This document shows, in pieces, positions 1 through 5,741 of a stretch of DNA of 10,301 bases. Within the stretch, counting starts at the first letter, position 1; the number at the start of each line of letters is the position of its first letter. Both the position numbers and the translations under genes were made by a program. This DNA is from an uncultured Lachnospiraceae bacterium (GTDB taxonomy: Bacteria > Bacillota_A > Clostridia > Lachnospirales > Lachnospiraceae). The stretch is from NCBI GenBank assembly GCA_947178085.1, contig CAMWWS010000067.1:1-10301 (forward strand). Direction: 5' to 3'. Under the pieces are notes generated by a model that worked only from the letters and a program-made list of their open reading frames with translations, did not search any database and was not told the DNA's origin.

Positions 1-953
1 ATTATCTGGATGATAACAGAAGATTTGCAGACCAGATAAACGGAGCATTGTTTAACGGAAGACAAATAGTAAAGCCGGAAGAACTGAAACCGGAGGAGAC
101 GCAGACGATAAGCATGGCTGAAAAGCCGGGAACCGGAAATATTAAGACAATCGTAGATAAAGTGCGTTTCTGGAAGGGTAAGAAGATACATATTTTAGCG
201 GTTGAGAATCAGAACTATGTGGATTATCAGATGGTGATGAGAAACATGCTCTCAGAAAGCAACGGTTATCATAAGCAATGGAGACAAAAGAGGCATACGC
301 ATGAAGAAGCGCGTGATTTAAAAGACGGGGACGAATACTTATCCGGGATGAAGAAAGAAGAGAAGTTTGAACCGATAATAACGCTTGTAGTGTATTTCGG
401 AGGGGAACATCCATGGGATGGGGCAAGATGTCTGCATGACCTATTGGACATAGACGAAGAGTTTAAGAGGTATGTTACCAACTACAGACTCAATCTGTAT
501 GATTGTCAGGAGCATGACACATTTGAGGAATACCGCACGGGACTGCGTCAGGTGTTTGAGTCGTTGAGGTACTCTAAGGATAAGGAGAAGCTTAAAGAGA
601 TAATGGAAGAAAACAAAGAGGCATACAGCAGCATAGACAGAGAAACCAAAGATATGCTTGAGGTAGTGGCAAATATAAAGATACCGGAGAAGTTTAAGAC
701 AGTTGAAGAAGGAAGGGAGAGATACGATATGTGTAAAGCATTTGAGGATATGAGACAGGAAGGATATGAAGAAGGAATAAGTAAAGGAATGGAACAAGGA
801 ATAGAACAAGGAATAGAACAGGGAATCCGCATATTGATACAGACATGTCAGGAATTGGGACTGACCGAAGATTTCATTACGGAAAAATGCGCGGAGAAAT
901 ATGAAATGTCAAGGGAAAGTGCAGGAAAGTACGTGAAGGAATACTGTCTCTGA
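1..953 (+). CDS. Rpn-family PD-(D/E)XK nuclease / transposase-like protein (5' partial)
   Basis: The reading frame is already open at the left edge (first full codon at base 3) and reads YLDDNRRFADQINGALFNG before any candidate start. The TTG at 48 is therefore internal and the true start lies outside the window. The N-terminal style (a 'D..RFAD..NG.LF.G' stretch followed by 'I.PEEL'), a predicted core strand ending in AVENQ (about 203-217, the E-x-Q part of a PD-(D/E)XK nuclease core) and a glutamate-rich C-terminus match the Rpn recombination-promoting nuclease family, which is abundant in Lachnospiraceae genomes. Near the C-terminus a four-residue periodic run (GYEE, GISK, GMEQ, GIEQ, GIEQ) is encoded by 12-nt repeats. 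Rpn proteins are known as DNA endonucleases that promote recombination and, in some cases, as phage-defence toxins; the role here is not known. A terminator candidate separates it from the pilus genes, so it is probably a neighbour, not a pilus component. Confidence 0.8.
   Translation, partial: YLDDNRRFADQINGALFNGRQIVKPEELKPEETQTISMAEKPGTGNIKTIVDKVRFWKGKKIHILAVENQNYVDYQMVMRNMLSESNGYHKQWRQKRHTHEEARDLKDGDEYLSGMKKEEKFEPIITLVVYFGGEHPWDGARCLHDLLDIDEEFKRYVTNYRLNLYDCQEHDTFEEYRTGLRQVFESLRYSKDKEKLKEIMEENKEAYSSIDRETKDMLEVVANIKIPEKFKTVEEGRERYDMCKAFEDMRQEGYEEGISKGMEQGIEQGIEQGIRILIQTCQELGLTEDFITEKCAEKYEMSRESAGKYVKEYCL
762..821 (+). repeat. Five in-frame 12-nt tandem units in the Rpn-like gene
   Basis: Units begin at 762, 774, 786, 798 and 810. 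The last three (GGAATGGAACAA, GGAATAGAACAA, GGAATAGAACAG) are almost identical; the first two are degenerate. Each unit encodes four residues starting with Gly, and the array ends in GIRI. C-terminal Gly-x-x-x repeats of this kind are typical of Rpn proteins. Because the unit is a multiple of three, copy-number change would keep the frame. Confidence 0.8.
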
Positions 954-991
954 AAATCTTTACCGCAAAACTGGATGTTGTAGATGAAGTT

Positions 992-1010
992 AGAAGGTAA
1001 GCCTTCTTTT
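992..1010 (+). terminator. Weak intrinsic terminator after the Rpn-like gene
   Basis: A 6-bp stem, AGAAGG (992-997) with CCTTCT (1002-1007), and a 4-nt loop are followed by TTT and then ACG. The short stem and short T tract make it a weak candidate. It lies about 40 nt after the Rpn stop, where transcription should end before the pilC promoter. Confidence 0.45.
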
Positions 1011-1016
1011 ACGTAT

Positions 1017-1037
1017 ATTGTGCAAAAATGTAAAAAG
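1017..1037 (+). promoter_or_regulatory. ATTGTGCAAA / TAAAAAG motif upstream of pilC
   Basis: ATTGTGCAAA (1017-1026), a 4-nt gap, then TAAAAAG (1031-1037). The same pair with a 5-nt gap occurs upstream of pilMN at 3939-3960, in both cases just after a hairpin. A shared regulator-binding site is a possible explanation. No known factor is assigned. Confidence 0.4.
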
Positions 1038-1086
1038 AAACTTACAAAATATGTAAAAAATGACGAAAATTTGACGCCTAAAATAC

Positions 1087-1115
1087 TTGTATACTTTTTT
1101 AAAAAAGAGTATAAT
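1087..1115 (+). promoter_or_regulatory. Sigma-A type promoter for pilC
   Basis: A -35 like TTGTAT (1087-1092), a 17-nt spacer and a consensus -10 TATAAT (1110-1115) predict transcription starting near 1121-1123, about 45 nt ahead of the pilC start codon. The spacer contains the near-palindrome CTTTTTTAAAAAAG (1094-1107). This is the best promoter match in the intergenic region and would drive pilC, the pilin gene and pilD as one transcript. Confidence 0.6.
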
Positions 1116-1165
1116 TAATAAAAAATTAATAAATATGTAATTACTAAGATAATGGAGGTTCGCTC

Positions 1166-2380
1166 ATGGCGGATTGGGGATACGTTGCCATTGATAAAAG
1201 CGGAAAAGAGATAAAGGGCTCTACGCAGGGCAATAGTGAAGAGCAGATAACAAGAGAATTGAAGAGTCAGGGATTGATTGTTCTGGAAGTAACCGAACAG
1301 AACGTTATGACTAAAGATATAACCTTCGATTTCGGCGGCGCGCCGACATCCAGAGATTTGGGTGTGTTCTGCAGGCAGTTCTCGAGTATTATGCGTGCGG
1401 GCGTTACGATTATTGACGCATTGAACATGCTGGCGGAAGCAACTGAGAATAAGAAACTGCAGGCAGCGCTATATGCTGTCAGGGCGGACGTAGAAAAAGG
1501 TGAGACTTTCGGGGATTCACTTGCGAAACATCCTAAAGTATTCAGTGAACTGATGATTCAGATGGCTAAAGCCGGAGAAGCTTCAGGTAGTTTGGAAATA
1601 TCCATGGAGCGTATGGCTACTCAGTTTGAACGCTCGGCTAAGACTAAGGCGCTTATTAAAAAAGCAATGATTTATCCTATCGTGGTAATGATTGTTGCGG
1701 TAGCGGTAGTTATTGTCATGCTGGTAGTGGTTATACCTTCCTATATGGAGATGTTTGAACAGCTGGATACGAAACTGCCGGGAATTACACTTATGGTGGT
1801 TGCAATGAGTGACTTTATACAGGCATATTGGTATATTCTTGTGCCTGTTATTATAGGAATTGTTTTTGCAGTCAAGACTTTCGCCGGAACCTACACAGGT
1901 AAGCATGTTTTTGGTAAATTGCAGTTGAAGATACCGGCAGTAAAGAATCTTGTCGTAAAGAGTGCGTCTGCATTGATGGCCAGAACATTGAGTACTCTGC
2001 TCAGCGCAGGTGTACCTCTTATTGAAGCAGTTGATATTGTATCAGATACGATGACAAATATATGGTTTAAAGAAGCGTTAAAGGATGCGGTACAAGAGAT
2101 TATGGTCGGTGCGCCGCTGTCACAGCCTCTTAGGAGCAGCGGACTGTTTCCACCGATGGTGTATCACATGATACGTATAGGTGAGGAAGCGGGTTCTACG
2201 GAAGAAATGCTTGATAGGCTTGCCGATTATTATGAAGAAGAAGTGGAACTGGCAGTGCAATCACTTATGGCGGCTATGGAACCTGCAATTATAATCGTAC
2301 TCGCCGGAATCGTCGGATTGCTGATAGGAGCGGTTCTTGCACCTATGGTAACGATGTACTCGGCACTGGATAACTTATAA
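1166..2380 (+). CDS. pilC: Type IV pilus inner-membrane platform protein PilC (GspF family)
   Basis: The 404-residue product has the usual PilC/GspF length and layout. A small N-terminal domain (about 1-60) is followed by a first GspF domain (about 65-190, containing FCRQFSSIMRAGV and KAGEASGSLE) ending in a membrane segment at about 170-190. A second hydrophobic segment lies at about 218-239. A second GspF domain (about 268-393, with LSTLLSAGVPLIEA and IGEEAGSTEEML) carries the last membrane span. The duplicated 'L..G.(P/T)..(D/E)A' and 'GE.(A)GS.E' motifs are diagnostic. The protein would sit in the cytoplasmic membrane and couple the assembly ATPase to pilin insertion. The ATG has a GGAGG site at 1154-1158, 7 nt upstream. 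Three in-frame stops in a row (2378-2386) end the gene. No ATPase gene is adjacent. Confidence 0.95.
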   Translation: MADWGYVAIDKSGKEIKGSTQGNSEEQITRELKSQGLIVLEVTEQNVMTKDITFDFGGAPTSRDLGVFCRQFSSIMRAGVTIIDALNMLAEATENKKLQAALYAVRADVEKGETFGDSLAKHPKVFSELMIQMAKAGEASGSLEISMERMATQFERSAKTKALIKKAMIYPIVVMIVAVAVVIVMLVVVIPSYMEMFEQLDTKLPGITLMVVAMSDFIQAYWYILVPVIIGIVFAVKTFAGTYTGKHVFGKLQLKIPAVKNLVVKSASALMARTLSTLLSAGVPLIEAVDIVSDTMTNIWFKEALKDAVQEIMVGAPLSQPLRSSGLFPPMVYHMIRIGEEAGSTEEMLDRLADYYEEEVELAVQSLMAAMEPAIIIVLAGIVGLLIGAVLAPMVTMYSALDNL

Positions 2381-2387
2381 TAATAAG

Positions 2388-2416
2388 CAGTGTCGCAGGG
2401 TTTTCGAATGGCACTG
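2388..2416 (+). other. Stem-loop after pilC
   Basis: CAGTGTC (2388-2394) pairs with GGCACTG (2410-2416), 7 bp including one G·T pair, with a 15-nt loop. The following bases are purine-rich, so this is not an intrinsic terminator. It could protect the pilC 3' end or form part of the pilin leader. Confidence 0.4.
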
Positions 2417-2441
2417 GGAAAAGTAAAGTGATATCCTCGAA

Positions 2442-2480
2442 TTAACCACGACTGTAGTAGTAGGGAGCAGTTGTGATTAA
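2442..2480 (+). other. Long stem-loop in the pilin leader
   Basis: TTAACCACGACTG (2442-2454) pairs with CAGTTGTGATTAA (2468-2480): 13 positions with one mismatch and one wobble, around a 13-nt loop. No T tract follows, so a terminator is unlikely. A processing or stabilising element raising pilin mRNA over its operon neighbours is a reasonable inference. Confidence 0.5.
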
Positions 2481-2489
2481 GATAAAAAA

Positions 2490-2503
2490 TTTCTTATAAG
2501 AAA
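2490..2503 (+). other. Palindrome next to the pilin ribosome binding site
   Basis: TTTCTTATAAGAAA is a perfect 14-bp palindrome that overlaps the first bases of the AAAGGAG site (2502-2508) of the pilin gene. It could act as an operator in DNA or as a weak hairpin in RNA near the ribosome binding site. Neither role is shown. Confidence 0.35.
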
Positions 2504-2515
2504 AGGAGAGAAAAT

Positions 2516-2998
2516 ATGAAAAAGGAAATGAATAACAAAGGTTTTTCATTGGTTGAGTTGATTATCGTTATCGCCATCATGGTAATCCTCATTGCAGTTC
2601 TTGCACCTCAGTATCTGCGTTATGTTGAGAAGTCAAGAGTAGCATCAGACCAGAACACTATTGTAGAGTACATTAATGCTATGCAGACTATAGCAGCTGA
2701 TCCTGATATTAGCTTAACAGCTCCTGCATCTGGTACTGCATCTACATATTCTGTAACAATTGATAGTACTGGTAAAATTAATGTTAGTGCAGATTTGCAA
2801 ACATTACTTACAAATTATGGTATCTTGGATAGCACTACTATAGCTTCTTCTAAAGTTCAGTCTGCGGCATATAAGTCTTCGGGCGGTGCATATACATTAC
2901 ATTATAAAGCACCCGATGGAGCAGCAGCCGGAGTAGGTAAGATGTGGGTGGTAGTACCTTCAGGTAACGTTGACATTTCAGGTGCTGTTACACCTTAA
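2516..2998 (+). CDS. Type IV prepilin, likely major pilin (PilA/PilE-like)
   Basis: The 160-residue product has a short basic leader (MKKEMNNKG) followed by FSLVELIIVIAIMVILIAVL, a textbook class III signal. Cleavage and N-methylation would occur between Gly9 and Phe10, giving a mature protein of about 151 residues. Glu at mature position 5 and Pro at mature position 22 (residue 31) are both present. The C-terminal part is Ser/Thr/Ala-rich, lacks cysteine and ends in a predicted beta region (about 125-155), so no disulfide-closed loop is expected. The ATG at 2516 has AAAGGAG 7-14 nt upstream. Its size, classical signal, strong site and flanking hairpins suggest it is the main fibre subunit; a pseudopilin role cannot be excluded. 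The central coding segment is more AT-rich than neighbouring genes (about 35% GC over 2701-2880 by hand count). Confidence 0.92.
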   Translation: MKKEMNNKGFSLVELIIVIAIMVILIAVLAPQYLRYVEKSRVASDQNTIVEYINAMQTIAADPDISLTAPASGTASTYSVTIDSTGKINVSADLQTLLTNYGILDSTTIASSKVQSAAYKSSGGAYTLHYKAPDGAAAGVGKMWVVVPSGNVDISGAVTP

Positions 2999-3021
2999 TC
3001 ACAGCCTTTACGCTTGATTAA
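2995..3021 (+). other. Stem-loop at the pilin stop codon
   Basis: TTAATCA (2995-3001) and AGC (3003-3005) pair with GCT (3012-3014) and TGATTAA (3015-3021): about 10 bp with one bulged C and loop CTTTAC. The stem includes the stop codon. A-rich sequence follows, not a T tract, so it is more likely an mRNA 3' stabiliser than a terminator. Confidence 0.45.
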
Positions 3022-3073
3022 AGTAACCAACTAAACTGAACGACGCAATTATTAAACCAAAGGATTTTACATC

Positions 3074-3826
3074 ATGCTGATGACAATAGTTTTCTACATA
3101 ATCATATTCCTATATGGTATTGTAATCGGAAGTTTTCTGAATGTATGTATATATCGGATTCCGAAGAAAGAAGATATTGTCAAGGTGAGGTCTCACTGCA
3201 TGAATTGTGGGTATAAGCTGGAGTGGTACGATTTAGTGCCACTCTTCAGCTACCTTTTCCTTAAAGGCAGATGCCGTAAGTGCAAGACGAAATTGTCTGT
3301 GCAGTATCCCCTTATCGAGGCTGCAAACGGCATGTTGTACGTGGTAATTATATTAATTAATGGGGCAAACGTGGAATCCCTACTCTACTGTTTGCTGGCA
3401 TCCGCGCTCCTTACGTTGAGCGTGATTGATTTCAGAACTTATGAGATTCCGATCGGGATCAACATTTTTATACTGGCACTGGGGCTGATCAGAGTTGCCG
3501 CATATTATTCTGATTGGTTTAATTATCTGATAGGCCTCTTTTGTGTCAGTACATTTTTAGCAGTGATTTATTATGCATCAAAAGGCCGCGGAATCGGCGG
3601 CGGCGACGTCAAACTGATGGCGGCGTGTGGTCTTGTATTAGGCTGGAAATTAATTATTTTGGCATTTTTCATAGGCTGTATTCTTGGAGCAGTCATACAT
3701 GTGGCGAGAATGAAAATAAGTGGTGAAGGTCATGTTCTTGCAATGGGTCCTTACCTGTCGCTGGGTGTATTCATAGCGATGCTGTGGGGCAACCGGATAA
3801 TAGAGTGGTATTTTAGCTTCTTATAA
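3074..3826 (+). CDS. pilD: Prepilin peptidase / N-methyltransferase PilD (A24 family)
   Basis: The 250-residue polytopic membrane protein has the full bifunctional layout. An N-terminal GSFLNVCIYRIP stretch (19-30) leads into a cysteine-rich cytoplasmic domain with two CxxC pairs (C42/C45 and C67/C70), the zinc-binding part of the methyltransferase domain. The A24 aspartyl protease core carries both catalytic aspartates: Asp119 in IDFRTYEIP and Asp178 in GGGDVK. Several hydrophobic spans are visible between and after these sites. It would cleave the leaders of the pilin and minor pilins in this window at the cytoplasmic face of the membrane and methylate the new N-terminus. The ATG at 3074 follows AAAGGA (3058-3063) at normal spacing; the Met at 3080 is a less likely start. 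It lies 75 nt after the pilin gene, probably in the same transcript. Confidence 0.96.
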   Translation: MLMTIVFYIIIFLYGIVIGSFLNVCIYRIPKKEDIVKVRSHCMNCGYKLEWYDLVPLFSYLFLKGRCRKCKTKLSVQYPLIEAANGMLYVVIILINGANVESLLYCLLASALLTLSVIDFRTYEIPIGINIFILALGLIRVAAYYSDWFNYLIGLFCVSTFLAVIYYASKGRGIGGGDVKLMAACGLVLGWKLIILAFFIGCILGAVIHVARMKISGEGHVLAMGPYLSLGVFIAMLWGNRIIEWYFSFL

Positions 3827-3830
3827 TAAA

Positions 3831-3890
3831 TAGTTAGAAGTTTGAATATGTAGTTAGAAATTTGAATATTTTGTTAGAAGCTTATAATCT
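3831..3890 (+). repeat. Three 20-bp direct repeats upstream of pilMN
   Basis: Units start at 3831, 3851 and 3871 with exact 20-bp spacing: TAGTTAGAAGTTTGAATATG, TAGTTAGAAATTTGAATATT, and a diverged TTGTTAGAAGCTTATAATCT. The core TTAGAA(G/A) is constant and the second half drifts in the third copy, which contains TATAAT (3883-3888). Spacing near two helical turns would place all copies on one DNA face, as for cooperative binding of a regulator. Confidence 0.65.
3861..3888 (+). promoter_or_regulatory. Possible promoter inside the repeat array
   Basis: TTTGAA (3861-3866), a 16-nt spacer and a perfect TATAAT (3883-3888). The -35 is poor, but the -10 is consensus. If used, the transcript would begin near 3895 and pass through the hairpin at 3912-3936 before pilMN, which would then be a leader attenuator instead of the end of the pilD transcript. 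Confidence 0.4.
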
Positions 3891-3911
3891 TTGACTTGAA
3901 GACGACTAGAC

Positions 3912-3942
3912 ACCTGCTTGGCATAATCCGGCAGGTTTATTG
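3912..3942 (+). terminator. Hairpin terminator or attenuator between pilD and pilMN
   Basis: ACCTGC (3912-3917) pairs with GCAGGT (3931-3936), extended by TGG/CCG pairing inside the loop with one bulged T. TTTATT follows, an imperfect T tract. It could end the pilC-pilin-pilD transcript, or attenuate a transcript starting at the upstream TATAAT. Confidence 0.5.
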
Positions 3943-3981
3943 TGCAAATGCAGTAAAAAGTATAGCTGAATTATTGCACAA
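3939..3981 (+). promoter_or_regulatory. ATTGTGCAAA motif and its inverted copy upstream of pilMN
   Basis: ATTGTGCAAA (3939-3948), a 5-nt gap and TAAAAAG (3954-3960) repeat the arrangement found upstream of pilC at 1017-1037. Here an inverted copy of the core follows: TTGTGCAA (3940-3947) and TTGCACAA (3974-3981), with 26 nt between them. This fits a two-site operator; an RNA stem between the arms is the alternative. Confidence 0.4.
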
Positions 3982-4039
3982 ATATAGATAGTAATAGACT
4001 GGACAAATGAAAAGTCCGTAATTAAGGAGGAGACAACTC

Positions 4040-5728
4040 ATGGCTGGCAGAGTTCTCAGTATTGAAATAGGTTATTCACTGACAAGAGTCTGTGAAATAT
4101 CCTATGGCACCAAATCCCCTAAGGTATTTAAAAGCTTTACCGTCCAGACGGTAGAAGGCGTTATGAATGATGGGGCAATTCAGGTTGATTCACATTATGT
4201 ACAGGCGTTAAACGATGCTATACGTGAACACAAAGTTAAGGCGAAGAAAGTCATCTTTTCCATGAATTCAACGAAAATCGCTACTCGTGAAGTCATGATT
4301 CCATATGTAAAAGAAAATCGAATAAAAGATGTAGTAAAGGCGAATGCATCAGAGTATTTCCCTGTAGATTTATCTCAGTACGAACTGGCGTACAGCATCC
4401 TGGAGACGGTCGGTGACAAACAGAAAGGACAGCAGTATAAACTTCTCGTGCTGGCAGTACCGGCAAACATATTGAACGGTTATTATGAGCTGGCTGCTGC
4501 AATCAGGAAAGAAGTAGTTTCCATTGACTATGCCGGCAACAGTTTATATCAGGTAGTAAAAAGTGAATGTAAAACAGGAACGCATCTTATCGCTAAGATA
4601 GATGAACGTTCCACGATGATAATGGTTGTCAAGGATCAGGCTATTATGCTTACCAGAAACGTAGCTTACGGCGTTGAGGAAGCGCTGCAGGCGGTTATGG
4701 AAAGCGTGGCGTGGGGCAATATCCGAAGCCTTCGTCAGGCAGTCGGAATCGTTGAGAAATTTCAGTGTATTGATTTAAGCGATGGTGAAGAAGAGGATTC
4801 GACATCTCCGCGTTCCGTAGAGGAAGTAGCGCGGGGCAATGTTACCGACGCGTTGGTTCCGTTAATAAATGGTATAGGTAGGGTTATCGATTATTACGCT
4901 TCCAGAAATATGGGAGAGACAATAGACGACGTCATGCTGACAGGTATGGGTGCGAACTTCCTGGGAATAGACGAACTCCTTCATAGGGAAATCAATTACC
5001 CTGTCAAGTTCATTAAGAAGGTAAGCGGACTTAATCTTGAGAAATTTTTCAAGGAGGGATTTTTCGGAGAGTATCTGGCCTGTATCGGAGCCACGATGGG
5101 TTCCGTAGACTTTAAAAAAAGCACAGAAGCCAAGACCGGAGGCAAAGCGAAGAAGGATAAGGCGGCAGGTGCAGCGGAAGGCGGCGATAATAAATTTATC
5201 GTTATTGGTGTTCTTTTATTTATGGTGGGCTTGGCGGTGTCTGCCGGACTTGTTGGTTATTCGCTCCTTACATACATGGAGGCAAATAATAAGAATATAG
5301 AGCTTAACCATACGGTTAAAGAACTTATGCCAGTTATGGAGGTATATAATGATTATCTGGATGTCCAGACACAGTATAATATAGCCGAGGCAATGTACAG
5401 TGTAACTGAGAGTCAGAATGACTCGCTGTATGAGTTCTTCGTAGAACTCGAGCAGAAACTTCCTGCTGATGTAAGTGTCGTGTCATTTAGTTCTAACAGG
5501 ACTCAGGTCACAATTTCAATGCAGGTCAGCACCAAGAGTGAAGCTGCGGCAGCTGTAGAGCAGTTGAGAACCTTCAGGAGCCTGATTCCGGAAAGCGTTA
5601 CGGTAGCAGCTGTAAATGAAATTGAAAGTGATGACGGAGACAGTACGATAGTCGAATTTTCAGTTGCGGCGTTGTATGCACCGCTTATCAAATTTGACAT
5701 AGATGCTGACGAAACTGTGGTGGAATAG
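4040..5728 (+). CDS. pilMN: PilM-PilN fusion, T4P alignment subcomplex
   Basis: The 562-residue protein joins two proteins that are separate in most T4P systems. Residues 1 to about 357 form a PilM-like actin-fold domain: an N-terminal phosphate-type motif (LSIEIGYSLTRV), KANASEYFPVDLSQYE, a middle strand set around LLVLAVPANIL, and a C-terminal adenosine-type motif (MLTGMGANFLGIDEL, about 299-313). A charged Lys/Ala/Gly linker (about 358-385) leads to one membrane span (about 386-410), then a helical stretch and a small alpha/beta domain (about 465-545) matching the extracytoplasmic part of PilN. The linker shows no INLLP-like tail, the peptide by which a separate PilN docks on PilM. From memory, C. 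difficile T4P loci also encode a pilMN fusion. AAGGAGG (4024-4030) lies 9 nt before the ATG. The stop overlaps the pilO ribosome binding site, so the two are cotranscribed and probably coupled. Confidence 0.88.
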   Translation: MAGRVLSIEIGYSLTRVCEISYGTKSPKVFKSFTVQTVEGVMNDGAIQVDSHYVQALNDAIREHKVKAKKVIFSMNSTKIATREVMIPYVKENRIKDVVKANASEYFPVDLSQYELAYSILETVGDKQKGQQYKLLVLAVPANILNGYYELAAAIRKEVVSIDYAGNSLYQVVKSECKTGTHLIAKIDERSTMIMVVKDQAIMLTRNVAYGVEEALQAVMESVAWGNIRSLRQAVGIVEKFQCIDLSDGEEEDSTSPRSVEEVARGNVTDALVPLINGIGRVIDYYASRNMGETIDDVMLTGMGANFLGIDELLHREINYPVKFIKKVSGLNLEKFFKEGFFGEYLACIGATMGSVDFKKSTEAKTGGKAKKDKAAGAAEGGDNKFIVIGVLLFMVGLAVSAGLVGYSLLTYMEANNKNIELNHTVKELMPVMEVYNDYLDVQTQYNIAEAMYSVTESQNDSLYEFFVELEQKLPADVSVVSFSSNRTQVTISMQVSTKSEAAAAVEQLRTFRSLIPESVTVAAVNEIESDDGDSTIVEFSVAALYAPLIKFDIDADETVVE

Positions 5729-5733
5729 GAGGG
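5727..5733 (+). promoter_or_regulatory. Ribosome binding site fixing the pilO start
   Basis: AGGAGGG overlaps the pilMN stop (5726-5728) and lies 8 nt before the ATG at 5742. It rules out the upstream in-frame ATG at 5703, which sits inside pilMN and has no such site, and suggests translational coupling. Confidence 0.85.
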
Positions 5734-5741
5734 AATCAGAC

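Noticed and set aside
48..50. TTG as the start codon of the Rpn-like gene
   Set aside because: The frame stays open to the left edge and the upstream residues fit the family, so the codon is internal.
441..832. Minus-strand open frames opposite the Rpn-like gene
   Set aside because: They are Ser/Leu/Phe-rich antisense products of a Lys/Glu-rich gene; the apparent repeats mirror the 12-nt array.
1071..1095. TTGACG with TATACT as the pilC promoter
   Set aside because: The spacer would be only 13 nt; the TTGTAT/TATAAT pair at 1087-1115 has ideal spacing.
2471..2500. TTGTGA with TATAAG as a separate pilin promoter
   Set aside because: The start of transcription would fall in or next to the ribosome binding site, leaving almost no leader.
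3831..3890. CRISPR array
   Set aside because: The 20-bp units abut directly with no spacers and there are no cas genes.
3827..4039. c-di-GMP riboswitch upstream of pilMN
   Set aside because: Such switches are known near clostridial pilus genes, but none of the conserved class I or II core sequence was recognised here.
5703..5741. Longer start for pilO
   Set aside because: It overlaps pilMN, lacks a ribosome binding site and would put Trp/Arg-rich residues before a normal N-terminus; the ATG at 5742 has AGGAGGG.
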